NCBI GenBank assembly: GCA_963854835.1
Contig: OY978525.1
Coordinates: 99,341,388-99,405,387, forward strand
Origin: Megamerina dolium
Lineage: Eukaryota; Arthropoda; Insecta; Diptera; Megamerinidae
Direction: 5' to 3'
Length of the DNA: 64,000 bases
The position numbers and the translations under genes were made by a program. Below, piece after piece: positions 24,990 through 36,534 of the stretch. Every line of letters starts with the position of its first letter. The first letter of the stretch is position 1. The notes beneath the pieces were generated by a model. That model was not told where the DNA came from. It saw only the letters and a list, made by a program, of their open reading frames with translations, and ran no database searches.

Positions 24990-26150
24990 CGATTATCCGT
25001 TTGTTGTTGCCTTGGCGATCCATCTTTCAATCGTCAATTATCTTTCCACGACAAATTAATAGCTGAGATAAAAAGTTTTATCAAAAAAACAAAATATTTT
25101 TCTGTTTCGGTAGATTCTACATCCAACGTAATAAGATATTAATCAAATTGACCATTTTTTGACTTTTATATCTAATTGTGAACACAACGGCGCAGAAATG
25201 GTAGGAGCTCTTATTGATTTTTTTCAGAAACAAACGATTGTCATAAAAGATTCTCCCGACTAGTCTCATGACAATGCACCGAAGTGTCAAGAACAAAGGT
25301 TGCAAGCTGTAATTTCAGAGAGAAGCCCTTTCGCGATATTTGTCACGTTCTCTGCTCATTCATTAAATTTGGTACGAAGATCAACTGCCAATGCCTGTCT
25401 CGCTGGATTTCTTTTTTTCAGCTTTGTAGAAAAATTTTGTGTTTTTTTTTCACTGTCTCGTCGGCGCGGTATACCAGATAATCGTCCTAAACACTCAAAA
25501 AGTTGAGTGATATTCGTTGGTCATGTTGTGAAAATGTTGTTAAGGCTTTGGTCCACGGGTAAAAATTCATTCAGAATGTATTGGTTCAAATTCGCGATAA
25601 AGTTAAACAGGAAGGTGTTGCCAGAAGTAAAGCTCGCGGTCTTTTCCGAAACATGTCTCGACTAACATAGAAACAGCGAATCAGTATTTTAAGAGTTCCA
25701 CAATGACCCTTTACACAGCCGTGATCTTAAGTCTTTGAAGAATTTCGTAGAATCTGAAAAAAAAGCGATTTCAGGCAAGGAATTGACGGACGAACAAGAG
25801 GAGGAAAGTTTGTGAGTTCGGTCGAGATCCCTAGATTATGAAAAAGCGAATGTTGGGCAATGGTTACCGAAACACAGATTTCGGATTGAATTTTTTCTCC
25901 CTGTCATCGTCGCATTGAATGAACGACTTTCAGCGAACGAAGTCATTTATGAACGATTTGGTGTCTTATCTCTAAAGACTAAAAATCTAGTACATTCTTA
26001 TACTAAAGATTTGGAATTGAATCTGGCTACTGATTGAATTCGAAACTAAGGATAATTAAAAACAGATTGCAGACAACAATGTCTCAAGATCGCTTTTCGA
26101 ATCTCATGCTTCTTAGTTTGGAAGGTGACGTACTTCGCGAGATGATATTG
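24990..26150 (+). pseudogene. hAT-type transposase relic, ZMYM1-like
   Basis: A run of frame-shifted fragments that in order match the DUF4371/hAT C-terminal transposase proteins often annotated as zinc finger MYM-type protein 1-like: KYFSVSVDST near 25092, EMVGALIDFFQKQ near 25195, DNAPKCQEQRLQAVISERSPFA near 25270, a VTFSAHSLNL block near 25340, and YERFGVLSLKTK near 25950. The first and last are hallmark blocks. At least five frame breaks, so it is dead. No end repeats or 5' zinc finger were found. It fills the gap between secreted genes 1 and 2. Confidence 0.75.
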
Positions 26151-26366
26151 ATGTTATTGTGAAAACTTACGCAAATCAGAAATTGCGCAAAGCTTTCTTT
26201 TTTTGCTTAAAATCATGCAAATGTCTGTGAGCAACGCGATTTACATGTCGATTTACTCGAGAACACTCGATTTTACCCAATGAAATTGTAGGAGCCTCCA
26301 TCAATGTTGGCTCCAGGTCCAACCTTCACGATTCTTCATTAATAATTACTCGAATTTATAATAATT

Positions 26367-26372
26367 TTTATT
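26367..26372 (-). terminator. poly(A) signal of secreted gene 2
   Basis: AATAAA on the - strand 63 bp after the stop. The third paralogue has AATAAA at 31261-31266, 35 bp after its stop. Confidence 0.5.
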
Positions 26373-26434
26373 ATATTTTCGGATATTCTCTCACCGTTGT
26401 TGATATATTACAAATAATTACAGGGTGTGTATTA

Positions 26435-26863
26435 TTATAAAATTAAATCTTTCATAAGGTCAGGTGTGCAACGCGATGTGTCAACATCAGCTGGAACCAA
26501 CAACTTCTGCACTTCAGGTTGGTCCTTTGTTTGCATTTGAAGGCAATTCAGAAAACATGCTTGTTTATCCGATAAATTCGCTATATTGTCACCAGATAGA
26601 GCTTGTGCATCAGCTGTACAGATTAAAAGTAGAAAAGTTTGTATTTACGAATTTATCTACTATATTATATTTATATGTACATCTACTGGATATATTAAGA
26701 GTAATGTAAAGTATTGTATATTATTACCTGGCTCTAAACCCAATACAGCATGACAGGCTACAATATATTCATATCCTTTCAAAATCTCCTGTTCATCTGC
26801 AGCAGCTAAGGTAAAGAAGAGACCTATAAAGATGACGATGATTGCTGAAAATTTACACTCCAT
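26435..26863 (-). CDS. small secreted four-cysteine protein 2 (OBP-like)
   Basis: Two exons on the - strand, 26728-26863 and 26435-26613, phase-1 GT/AG intron of 114 bp; 104 residues. A clear signal peptide (MECKFSAIIVIFIGLFFTLAAA, cleavage likely before DEQEI) precedes an alpha-helical-looking domain with C-x27-C-x3-C-x24-C. Blocks shared with its neighbours are ALSGD, LSDKQ-CFL-C-LQ and DTSRCT. Most similar to the copy at 31301. The Cys spacing around C-x3-C recalls PBP/GOBP odorant-binding proteins, but only four cysteines exist and the length is shorter than usual (about 120-150). I do not recognise the exact family. An AATAAA follows and a TATAAATA precedes, so it looks like a working gene. 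Confidence 0.85.
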
Positions 26864-29346
26864 TTTGCAAGTGAACTACACTTTTTATTAAATGAATTGT
26901 AAGTAATTGTTACAGCTGGTATTTATATAGGCAAAGTATAGAAGATCAATTGATAACAATATTCGTAGTTATGTATAATGTATGCGTGACCAAATAGCTT
27001 CTATGTTTTTTTTATAGTGTATTTGATAACTAAGCGTAACAAAATGATCGCTATGAAAATATGTACTCATTAAGCCTGACAAATAAAAATTGCACATTTC
27101 GAAACAATGCAACGTGACTAATTCGTCTTATACGACATAATATATAATATTTTCTCCTAACGATTCATCTTCCTTAAAGTCCCAATTCAATCCAACGGTC
27201 CAAATTCCCTTATCATTTAGATATCCTCAATTCTTATTTTGTGAAAATGAAAACTCGACAATAATCCGACCAATAAATTTGTTGGTAACACATTCATATT
27301 CGTAGCTAAGGCAATACTAAAATATTCTATGCAATCCAATAAAAAGTCTTCAAGTTCAGAACAAATGTTTTCGATAGTTTTTGTGAGATAACTTAGTACC
27401 CTGCAAAAAGAATGCAACTTGTCCCCGTTATGTCTTCGGGATCAGTCGCAAAGAATCTCTTTATATGGAATGATATGTTCCCTTTTGTTCGTGTTAGTCG
27501 CACGGTTAGATCTTTTCATTCAATGTATTATAATTCTCAAGTACATTTTCATTTCAATTATTTCACAATTTTCCTCTTTTTGCTCTTCACCACTATTCGA
27601 ATCAAAATTACTTATTTTCATTAATTGCATTATAATTCTCATTTAAAAAATATAAAATTATTTTTTAATTTGCCATGATTCGATCTTGGATACACAGAGT
27701 ACAGATCAAACAATTCATTTTCATTCATTGCATTTACTCTCCACAGATTCGAACCAGCATCGTGTGTTTTGCTATCATATGTTCTATCACTGTCGCTCTA
27801 CCACCCACGCCAACCTTGAGTCACTTGAATCTCTAAATGTATTAATTAATTTTAAAATTGATCCCGAAGAGATTAATCCCGGACTATTCTCTTTAGAGAT
27901 TAGTCGCAGAATTAGTTGCAGGGTATGTACATATAATACTATTATAGAATATCAACTTCAAGTTCTTTTTGACGATAGAATATCAAATTTAGCTTGACTT
28001 GAATTTAATTAGCATGCTAATAAAAAATAAATAAATAAATAAATATGTTGCACTTTAATGTTCGAAATCAATCGTTATTGTGTGTCGCTTTCCGCTACAG
28101 AATATCTGGTCACCTTAATTACACGGTATCACGGTGATTAAATACTTCTTAATTGATCTAGGAGAGACCTGGTAGATCTGGTCTAGTACATCACGAAACC
28201 AGGCTTAGAAAAATGATCATCCATCCGAGTCCAATGAATAAATATCGTTTCATTCATGGCACAATCAAAAGCATAAACACACATGAGCCATCTTTAGACT
28301 CATGTGACCACTATCCAAAGGATTTCTTGCACCGGATCGTGACTTGATAAAACATGGATCCGCCACTATAGATTATACAACGCACAAAAGAAAGGTGAAA
28401 GATAGTGGAACCAACCAAATATTCAACAAGTTCAGATAGTGAACCACATTTTTTTTTTTTTTTTTTGAAAACGCTTAGAATTTTATTCCTTGACTATAAA
28501 TAATAATAATTTATAAATACTATAAAAAAAATGCTGCAAAATGCTGCATTTCTCAAGGAAATAATTGTCTTTTGCAAGCAACTCATTAATTGTTATAACA
28601 AAAATCAATAGAATATGATACAACTTGATTTTTTACCCGACCCTTCCACTAGATATGGTCGCCGGCATTTATTAACTGCTTTCTGCTGTTGCTTTGAACA
28701 AATCGCACCAAAGAAGACATTTGAGTCAAATAGAGAAGGCATAAAGTGAATATGCATATTTTATGTTGAAGAATAAAAAATAATTTTTAAATAACTGAAT
28801 ACTGAACTAAAGAGCCTTTATTGAAAGTTCTCAAAATTATGTCCGATGATGTGAAAAAAGAAAACCGAAAATTGTGGGAAGCATCTTCACAGTTCAAATT
28901 ACACACGACAACCCTAATAATAACATATGCTTCCTTGATTGTGTTGTGAATTGTGATATGAATTGTGAAATGTAAATATGATCCAGATCCGCCAATGGAC
29001 TCACCTACCACCCTGTAGTGTTACATAAATAATATGAATACAATTAATATTAATTTCTTGTTCTACTTTATTATTTCAATTAATGTTTCTTGTTCCACTT
29101 TATTTAATGAAATTTGTTATTAATATAATATACTTAATCGTAATATATGATTGTGTATTTTAACATTTTATTGGCTACTTTCAGAATCAGTTTGAGTTTC
29201 TCATGTGTGCAACAAGCTTAACTTAAAATAGTAAAATAGTATTGATGATGTCGAAAACAAGAAGCTCGAGCCTACGCTAATCACGTCAATATCGGTATCG
29301 ATCAAAACCACAAAATATTTTAACTTCAGCAAAGGCTGGAATATTG

Positions 29347-29385
29347 TGGGGGCGATAGCTCAGTGATTAGTGAGTTAGTCAGTAT
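29347..29385 (+). mobile_element. SINE head fragment
   Basis: GGGGGCGATAGCTCAGTGATTAGTGAG matches the SINE 5' head through the A-box; the B-box and body are absent and LINE-derived sequence follows at once. Confidence 0.5.
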
Positions 29386-29840
29386 GGTCCATGAACCCTT
29401 AAATAATTGCCTATATAGATACGTTGTTAAAAGTACCAGATATGTCAAGAAATGCTTTCCATTCTAGTGCTCCCTCCAAGGTCTCTATTGAGCTGTAAAG
29501 AGCAGTTTCGGTGAATTTTCCTTTTGTGTAATCGTGTTGGGGCTATTATAGTATGTTAAGGCTGAAGCATTTTCCAACAACGATTTAAAATTTTGAGCTT
29601 TGATCAAACGAATGGACCTGTAATACTTCGGATGCAAGTGGCTACTTCTACCTGCCTTGGATATATATACAAAAATTTCCTCTCTCCAGATGATTGGAAC
29701 ATAGTTATACCTCAGACATCCCTTAAAGATGCCTTTGAGGCGTAAATTTCGGGAATTTAGACCCCAGTTTGTGTTCTTGGAGTTCCTGGGACTGCTTAGG
29801 ACTTCACATCCTTGCTTTTAATAAAAACTTATTCCAAAAT
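29385..29840 (-). pseudogene. LINE reverse transcriptase fragment
   Basis: The - strand reads KGKFTETALYSSIETLEGAL followed directly by EWKAFLDISGTFNN, the classic RT block around the first catalytic Asp (FLDIxGAFDN) of Jockey/I/Loa-type non-LTR elements. On its 5' side, separated by frame breaks, are YPRQVEVATCIRSITGPFV-like remnants of the YRPISL region. Coding is broken and the YxDD block is absent. Confidence 0.7.
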
Positions 29841-31064
29841 TTCTATATTTACGATGGGAGGACGATTTATCGAGTACCACACTGAAACTACTAGAGTCTA
29901 CTCCCGTTCCAATAGAGGTGTGGTAGCTGTCAGTACGCAGAGAGAATTTTTCTCCTCGTTCCCGCCAGCTCCACAGCAGCCACAGCTCCCACCGACGTTT
30001 TGGCTGAAGTACCTGCCGGATCACTTCTTCATAAAGACCTTAGAAGCAAGTTTGTTTTATAGATTCAGGGGTCCTAACCCTGTCCGCCGGACAGCTTATA
30101 ACATTATTAATACCTGTCTCCCTATTTGACCGCAAAAGAAAAATCTACGGCCGCATCTCTAGACAGCCCTGAGGAGACATATCTCAACCTTGGCTAGAAG
30201 TTACTTTTAATGAAATATTATTCTCGATTTTCCAGACAGTAAGTACGGGAAGCATTACGATATGGGGATTTTTTCTGATTATATCCAATAGAAGGTAGCG
30301 AGATAAAAGCAAGTCTGTGACCACCAAAAACGGCTGACAAACTTTTGACAGTGAAAGAACTCTTCCTTTGTCTATTCGGAAAACAATTAACGTTCAAGTG
30401 GCCGTTTTCACATTGGCATTGTATTGTGGGTGAGCATATTACCAAGTTAGATGCCCGCGCTCTCGTCCTTTATTAGGGAGTTCTTCTTTACAGACGTAAC
30501 TGGACTAGAACCCGACGATATCAGACAAATTATTATCTCGTTAAATGACTCCCGTTGTTCCTGTTTAATGGAGGAAACGTAGGTTTTTAGTAGCATCACT
30601 GATAAATGGTACCACATTTGGCTAATTTTTCCCTCAGTGCCGGAAAACCTAACCTTCTCTTCATAGAATTTTTTTTTGCTATTCCCAATTGTAAAATTAT
30701 TTAAATGATTTCCACTCAAACGGATATATTTTAAACGTTTTCCATTACATAAAATCCACAACATAACCTTCGCATACAGAAAACTTTTCGCACAGCTGGC
30801 ATGTGCTAATTAAAATGCTAGAGAAAGACAACGTTACCTCAATAATATATTTTATTTTAATAGAGTAAGTATTTGACATCTCAAGTTTTTGAATTGTGAA
30901 GACTCTTTAGATGTGAACTTTATGAAATTAATTAAAAACAAAGTATTTCAATAAGCACTGGCTATTGGACATTTCACTCCTGTCGTTAGCGCTTATAGAG
31001 TTTAACTCTCCCTTGGCCGAACTGCTTTTTTAGTAATATTAGTAATATTGTGCGTATTACATTT

Positions 31065-31175
31065 AGACAGTTTGGGAGCAGCATACCTATATTGACTGAT
31101 TGCGAACGGCAAAATCTATGTGACTTCATTTTTTGTGAGCTCTATCAGACAGGTCCCTTTTATATTTTTCTTAGG
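31065..31175 (-). mobile_element. SINE body relic
   Basis: GACAGTTTGGGAGCAGCATACC, TGCGAACGGCAAAATC and GTGAGCTCTATCAGACAG follow the order of the SINE body on the - strand. No head or tail. Confidence 0.5.
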
Positions 31176-31300
31176 AGTCATCACGATTATCGAACTAAGA
31201 ACACAGACTTCTACTATGTACATATTCATGCATAAATACTAAAATATATGATGACGTTATTTTATTTTCACATATTTTACAAATATATACAGATTGTGTA

Positions 31301-31731
31301 TTATTTCGAAACTAACTTTTTCATAATGTCGGGTGTGCAACGCGATGTGTCAACATTGTCTCGTAGCAACAACTTTAAAGCCTCAGGGCGATCCTTTAAT
31401 TGTTGTTGAAGGCATTTCAGAAAGCATACTTGTTTTTCCGATAATTTCGTTACATCGTTACCTGATAGACCTGGTGCATCAGCTGTATAGATTAAAAGTA
31501 GAAATTTTTATATATACGAATGCTATTTATGTTCATATATCTACTAGTCAAATCAATATAAGATATAAGAGTAATGTAAAGTATATTATTACCTTTTGTC
31601 ATACTGAATACCACATTACACGTTATAATGGCGGTAAAATCTGTAAAACGGTCGTCAGATGATGGCTCTTTAGCTAAGATAAAGTTGTGACCTATAATAA
31701 CGAGAATTATTACTGATAATTGACACCTCAT
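31301..31731 (-). CDS. small secreted four-cysteine protein 3 (OBP-like)
   Basis: Two exons on the - strand, 31593-31731 and 31301-31482, with a 110-bp phase-1 intron at the same codon as in the other two; 106 residues. Signal peptide MRCQLSVIILVIIGHNFILA, then C-x27-C-x3-C-x24-C with ADAPGLSGNDV, LSEKQVCFLKCLQQQ and DNVDTSRCTPD blocks. The N-terminal quarter is the most diverged part; exon 2 is strongly conserved. TATAAATA upstream and AATAAA at 31261-31266 downstream support expression. Function unknown; by the C-x3-C signature it may be a truncated relative of odorant-binding proteins, perhaps a body-fluid carrier. Confidence 0.85.
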
Positions 31732-31919
31732 TTTGTTGAAATGAACTGAAATTTTGCTGAAATGAATTGTAAATCATTGCTGATTCTAGTATTTATAGGG
31801 TACACAAGATGAATGGATAACGATACACATATATATGGATAATATGTGTGACTAAATGGTTTTTTAAATCATATTGGTACTATGCATTAACAGAAGGCGT
31901 AACGAAAGTGATATTCATT

Positions 31920-32890
31920 TTTATACCCTGCATGAGTATAAGGTATATTCATTTCGGTCAGATGTTTGTAACCACTTGTAGGAATCTCCGGAGACATAGA
32001 AAATCATATATATATATTCCTGATCAGCGTCACCTAAATTATTGATTTAATTATGTCCGCCCGTCTGTTCGCCTATGACCTGGCTGATTCGCTGAGCAAT
32101 CAAAGTGACTAACCTCGAAATAGTTAAAATATTTACTTACTATAAATCACTTAATATACCATCTAGAACAATAATATTTGGCATATGGAGTTTTGTTATA
32201 CTTCTACATAATCTTGCTGGAAATGTACTACGCACGTTCACTTTTTATAGCAGCTCCGACACAAAGTTCCTGAATTTCTTTAAAATTTAAACCTCTCTAA
32301 CTTTGGCAATCTTCTGTCTAAAACAACCATATTTGGCACTTAGATTAATATTGTAGTGGAAAATAAAGTCGCATAAAATCAGCAAGCCACGCCCACTTCT
32401 TTATGTAGCTCCCATACAAAGTTGAGGAGAAATTATTCTAACCGCCATAATTTACAAACTAGCGTAGCGTAGAATAACCACATTTAAGTTATGGATTAGT
32501 ATTGTAAGAATAAGTCGATTCATAAGAAACTGGCCAGCCCCGTTCATTTATAAAGCCCCATACAAACCCTCGGAATTTGTTATATGTTTGAACCGCCATA
32601 ACTTTAGCAGTTTTCACTCACCTTAAAGTAACTATATTTACCAAGAAGTTTAATATTGTCGTTTGTAATAAAGTTGCGAGAAATCAGCAAACCACGCCTA
32701 CTATCTAATGTAGTTACCATATAAAGTCGCGGAATTATCTTAATCCTTCAAACTCCCATGACTTACAAAATACTTCGCATAAAACAATCATATTTCAGCT
32801 GAGGATTAGTATTATAGTCCGATAAAATTCCTCAAAAAATTGGTAAGTCATGCCTGTTTCTTAATGTAGATCCCATACAATGTAGAGGAA
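31920..32890. mobile_element. interspersed repeat with TATACCCTG end and internal tandem units
   Basis: Begins TATACCCTGCATGAGTATAA with a GGTATATTCATTT block, followed by GGAGACATAGAAAATCATATA, TCCTGATCAGCGTCAC and GTCCGCCCGTCTGTTCGCC. This resembles a dispersed repeat common in drosophilid and tephritid genomes. It continues into three to four diverged units of about 180 bp (GCAAGCCACGCCCACTTCTT...TAGCTCCCATACAAAGT), inverted relative to those at 7370-7980. Confidence 0.6.
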
Positions 32891-33105
32891 GTAAAAAAAA
32901 AAAGATGAAATGAAAGCATGCCAACTGTATGGTCATTTTAATACTTATTCTATTTGAGTATAATGAAATACAATTATATGAACTCATAGTTACGTATAAC
33001 TAATCAGATACAATGAATTTAAGCCTGACAAATCAAAATTAATGACTTATATTCTTAGAATACAGTATTTTCATAAAATGATATACCTTGGGTTATCTTG
33101 AAACG

Positions 33106-33451
33106 TTGGTGCCGTAGCTCAGTGGTTAGTGCGTTCCGGCTGAAGCATAATAAAATTTAATATCGAAAGGATATTTCTTTTGAACGGTGCCCACCTGCCG
33201 GCAGGAATTGGCAATTTTTCAGGCAATAACAATTTGCTTCTTAAAAGAGCTCTGTGACAAAACTAAGTTATAGTGATGTCACAAGGGTTCTGCCGTTCGG
33301 AAGCGGCTAATATAAGTAGGTCCCTTCTAATGCCGTCCAAATTTAACACGCACTACAGTATTGGAAAAGAAGCTCGGTGGTATCACAATGGGCCTTTTTG
33401 GCCTTGGTGCGTCCTCTCAGAGAGAGGGCAGCCACATAACCTAACCTAACC
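33106..33451 (+). mobile_element. SINE, tail type b, lacking the B-box, with target-site duplication
   Basis: A-box CGTAGCTCAGTGGTTAGTGCG is followed directly by TTCCGGCTGAAGC, so the B-box half of the tRNA head is deleted. Body and CCTAA tail are intact. Flanked by TATCTTGAAACG at 33094-33105 and 33452-33463. Confidence 0.9.
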
Positions 33452-34187
33452 TATCTTGAAACGACGACTTTTCTCTTATATTAATGGGCTTCTATCATAA
33501 CGTGCGTATTGTAATTGATAATTTGATTTAAGTACTTAAAACTTCCACAATAAGGATGGATTTGTTTGATCATTCGGTTAGTAACAATTATGTGTCTAAT
33601 AGCCATGCCAATATTTGTGCTTTTACAACCTCATTTGAACTCGGCAATCCATTTTTCAACTATTTCTTTCTGTGGAATAGATTCTTTATAGTATTTATCA
33701 AGCCCTTAGGCCTCCACTTTATTTTTTCTATTGTGAAATCAAAATTATGCTTTTTCACAATTTGAATTGCTATAAAAAAATAGCATTTCACGTCAATTTC
33801 AAATAAATTATGAACAAGAAAATTAATGAACAGAACCTTTTGTAATTGAACCCGTTTTCATCTGGTTGAATATTCTATTACAATTATTTTTTGCCAACTT
33901 GTTTGTTTTGCAACAGACATCATATCGTATGCATCGGCACTAAAAGAGGGCCACCATAACATCCGCTTGCGTGCGAATGCATTCTCCCTTTCTATGCATT
34001 TTCGTGCGAACAGATATAGCAACTCCATAGTATACGTTCTATGCATTTGGAAATGATATTTTAATATTATTCCTAAAAATAAAAGCGTATTAATAAAAAT
34101 GAAAGAAGATTTGACGTTTATATTGATGATGGTTGGCAGTGTACTTGGAGTGCATTAAACTAATGATGTGGGTGCAAGAAATATATA

Positions 34188-35419
34188 AGGTGTAGTAAAA
34201 AGAAATCCATTATTTTTCCAATAGATGGCTCTAGTAATCTGTATCTCACGTTGTATAAGTTCGAGCTGGATAGTGTTAGAAAGATAAGATTTCGTACTAA
34301 ATAAACTTTTCAGGCAGTTTTGTGATTGCTTGACTCAGTATTGTTTGAGCACGCGTCTAAGATGGACACCAGTAAAGAGTAAATACGGCATATTTTACAG
34401 TTTTTTTCGATAAACGCAAGTCAGACGGCTGAAAATGTGAATAATGTTAATGGTCCTGATACTGTAACAGCCAATCACGTGCAATTTTGGTTCCGTCGAT
34501 TCCGTTCCGATAATTTTGATGTCAAAGATGCACGGTGACCACGAAGGCCAATTGTCGAAAATATCAATAAAATAATGTAAATCGTGGAGTCTGACCATCA
34601 TGTAAGCACTGTTTCTATTGCCCAGGAGCTAAACATTGCACAGAAAAGTGTTTGGAACCATTTAACTAAGGCTGGATACAAAAAGAAGCTCGATGTATGG
34701 GTGCCACATGAGTTAACGCAAAAAACCTCATAGACCGAATTTCCATCTGCGAATCGCTGCTAAATTGCAACATAACCGATCCATTTCTGAAGCAGATGGT
34801 TACTGGTGATGAAAAGTGGGTCACTTACGACAACATCAAGTGAAAACGGTCGTGGTCGAATCGCGGTGGCCAAGCCAGGATTGACGGTCAGGAACGTTTT
34901 GCTATGTGTTTGGTGGGATTGACAGGGAATCATCTACTATGAGCTGCTCCCCTACGGCCAAACTCTAAATTCGGACCTCTACTGTCAACAATGAAGGAGG
35001 CAATCCCCCAGAAGCGGCCAGCTTTGGCCAATAGGAAATTAATTGTGTTCCATCGAGACAACGCCAGGCCACACACATCGATAGTGAATCATCAGAAGCT
35101 CCGGAACTTGGTTGGGAGGTTCTTATGCATTCACCATATAGTCCGGACCTGGCACCAAGTGATTACTATCTGTTCCTTTCTATGGCGAATGATTTTGCTG
35201 GTGAAAATTTCGTCTCAAGAGAAGCTTGTGAAAATCGACTGTCACAGTTTTTTGCCAATAGGGACGAGGGTTTCTGTGAGACTAGTATTAAGAAATTACC
35301 TTCCAAATGGCAACAAGTTATCAAACAAAAGGGTGCATATTTGACCTAAATCGAATCATTCTAACTATTCTAAATAAAATCTTCAATGTAAAAATAATGG
35401 ATTACTTTTTACTAGACCT
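34188..35419 (+). mobile_element. mariner copy 1 (1.23 kb), inactive
   Basis: Terminal inverted repeats AGGTGTAGTAAAAAGAAATC (left) and the complement of GATTACTTTTTACTAGACCT (right). Transposase on the + strand in broken frames: MDTSKE then stop near 34362, VTGDEKWVTYDN near 34797, [16 protein letters not shown] near 34910, [13 protein letters not shown] near 35043, [14 protein letters not shown] near 35127. All three catalytic Asp blocks of a D,D34D mariner are recognisable, but stops and frameshifts break the protein. Same family as 47697-48867. Confidence 0.9.
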
Positions 35420-36039
35420 AATATTTGGGCCATGAAATTGGTGATTTCTTTGCCATAACGTCCAGGAAATTAATCCACCGTATCCTGAACAATTTGACAT
35501 CGAAACTCGCATTAAATCCACAGTGAATGCAATTGGCAGCACTAAACTAAAGTAGCATATCAGTACATTGTATGAAATAAGTCACCTAAATTATAGTGCT
35601 TATATCGACATTAGATAATTTCAACACCAATAAATTAAACACATTTACACCTTAAGTATTTCAACTTTTATTGACAATTGTTTTCACTTTCAGTTTCTGT
35701 TATTCTATTTATTATTTTAATATACGCAGTGGTATGTATGTATGTATATGAACATATGAAGATTTCATTCTATAATTTTTATATCGGTGATCATCAATTG
35801 TATTTATTTGTATGATGTAGGTAATTATAATTTTTGTAATCAAGTCAATTTAATTTCAGCTTTCTTTATTAATACATTTATAGTAGGTATATATGGTATG
35901 TATGTATGTATGTATATTATATAGTATTTTATATGTAAATACAATAATACAATTGAGTAATTATTTTGTCATTTGTTTTTTAAGTATGATTTTGTTACTA
36001 TTAAATTAATTTTTTTAAATACATTTTTTAAATACACAT

Positions 36040-36245
36040 TTAGATGATTCACAAAGTGTCATCAAGTGTCATCGTATCATCATTTTATGTATATCAAAAT
36101 TGCAATAGATTAAAAAGTGTTACTGGCTTGCATACAAAAGTGTCAAATGTAACTCTGTATGCTATTTTTTTCAATTGCCGTAACTGTTGTCTAGCTCAAA
36201 CAATTAGCATATATGCCATTATGAGACCCATTCGAATCATCCAAA
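36040..36245. mobile_element. MITE copy D (TTAGRTGATTCACAAG family)
   Basis: Left TTAGATGATTCACAAAGTGTC and a weaker right end CATTCGAATCATCCAAA as inverted repeats, 206 bp apart. The interior has a GGCTTGCATACAAAAGTGTC block similar to GGCTTCCATACAAGG in copy C. Confidence 0.65.
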
Positions 36246-36495
36246 TGTGGATTTTATTATTTCACACAATTAACCATATGTATAATATTTTATATATTCG
36301 ATATTAAATTATTGCATTATTTTTTCTTTGAAGAGGTTTTTTTTTTCTTTATTTGTGTAAAAGATTGTTTACGAATACTTCAGAAATGAGAATTATATAT
36401 TATATGTATATAAATTTATTGTTTGTTTTTAAATATGAGAAATGAATAAAAATTGTACTTGATTATTTCTGTTCTTTATTTGAATTATTTAATAT

Positions 36496-36497
36496 TA

Positions 36498-36533
<36 letters not shown>
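36496..36533 (+). repeat. (ATT)n microsatellite
   Basis: About twelve uninterrupted ATT units. Confidence 0.9.

Positions 36534-36534
<1 letters not shown>

Larger units (their letters stand above)
26864..31300. other. intergenic region between secreted genes 2 and 3
   Basis: Apart from the SINE head, the LINE fragment and a SINE body relic I recognise nothing. The 105-codon + frame at 29812-30129 and the - frame at 30447-30764 are less AT-rich than their surroundings but match no family I know; they may be more LINE-derived sequence. Confidence 0.5.

Noticed and set aside
27686..27997. 103-codon + strand frame between secreted genes 2 and 3
   Set aside because: No signal, no recognisable motif, and no similarity to the neighbouring paralogues.
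29812..30129. 105-codon + strand frame as a gene
   Set aside because: No motif, no paralogue in the window, overlaps LINE-derived sequence, and no splice or promoter context.
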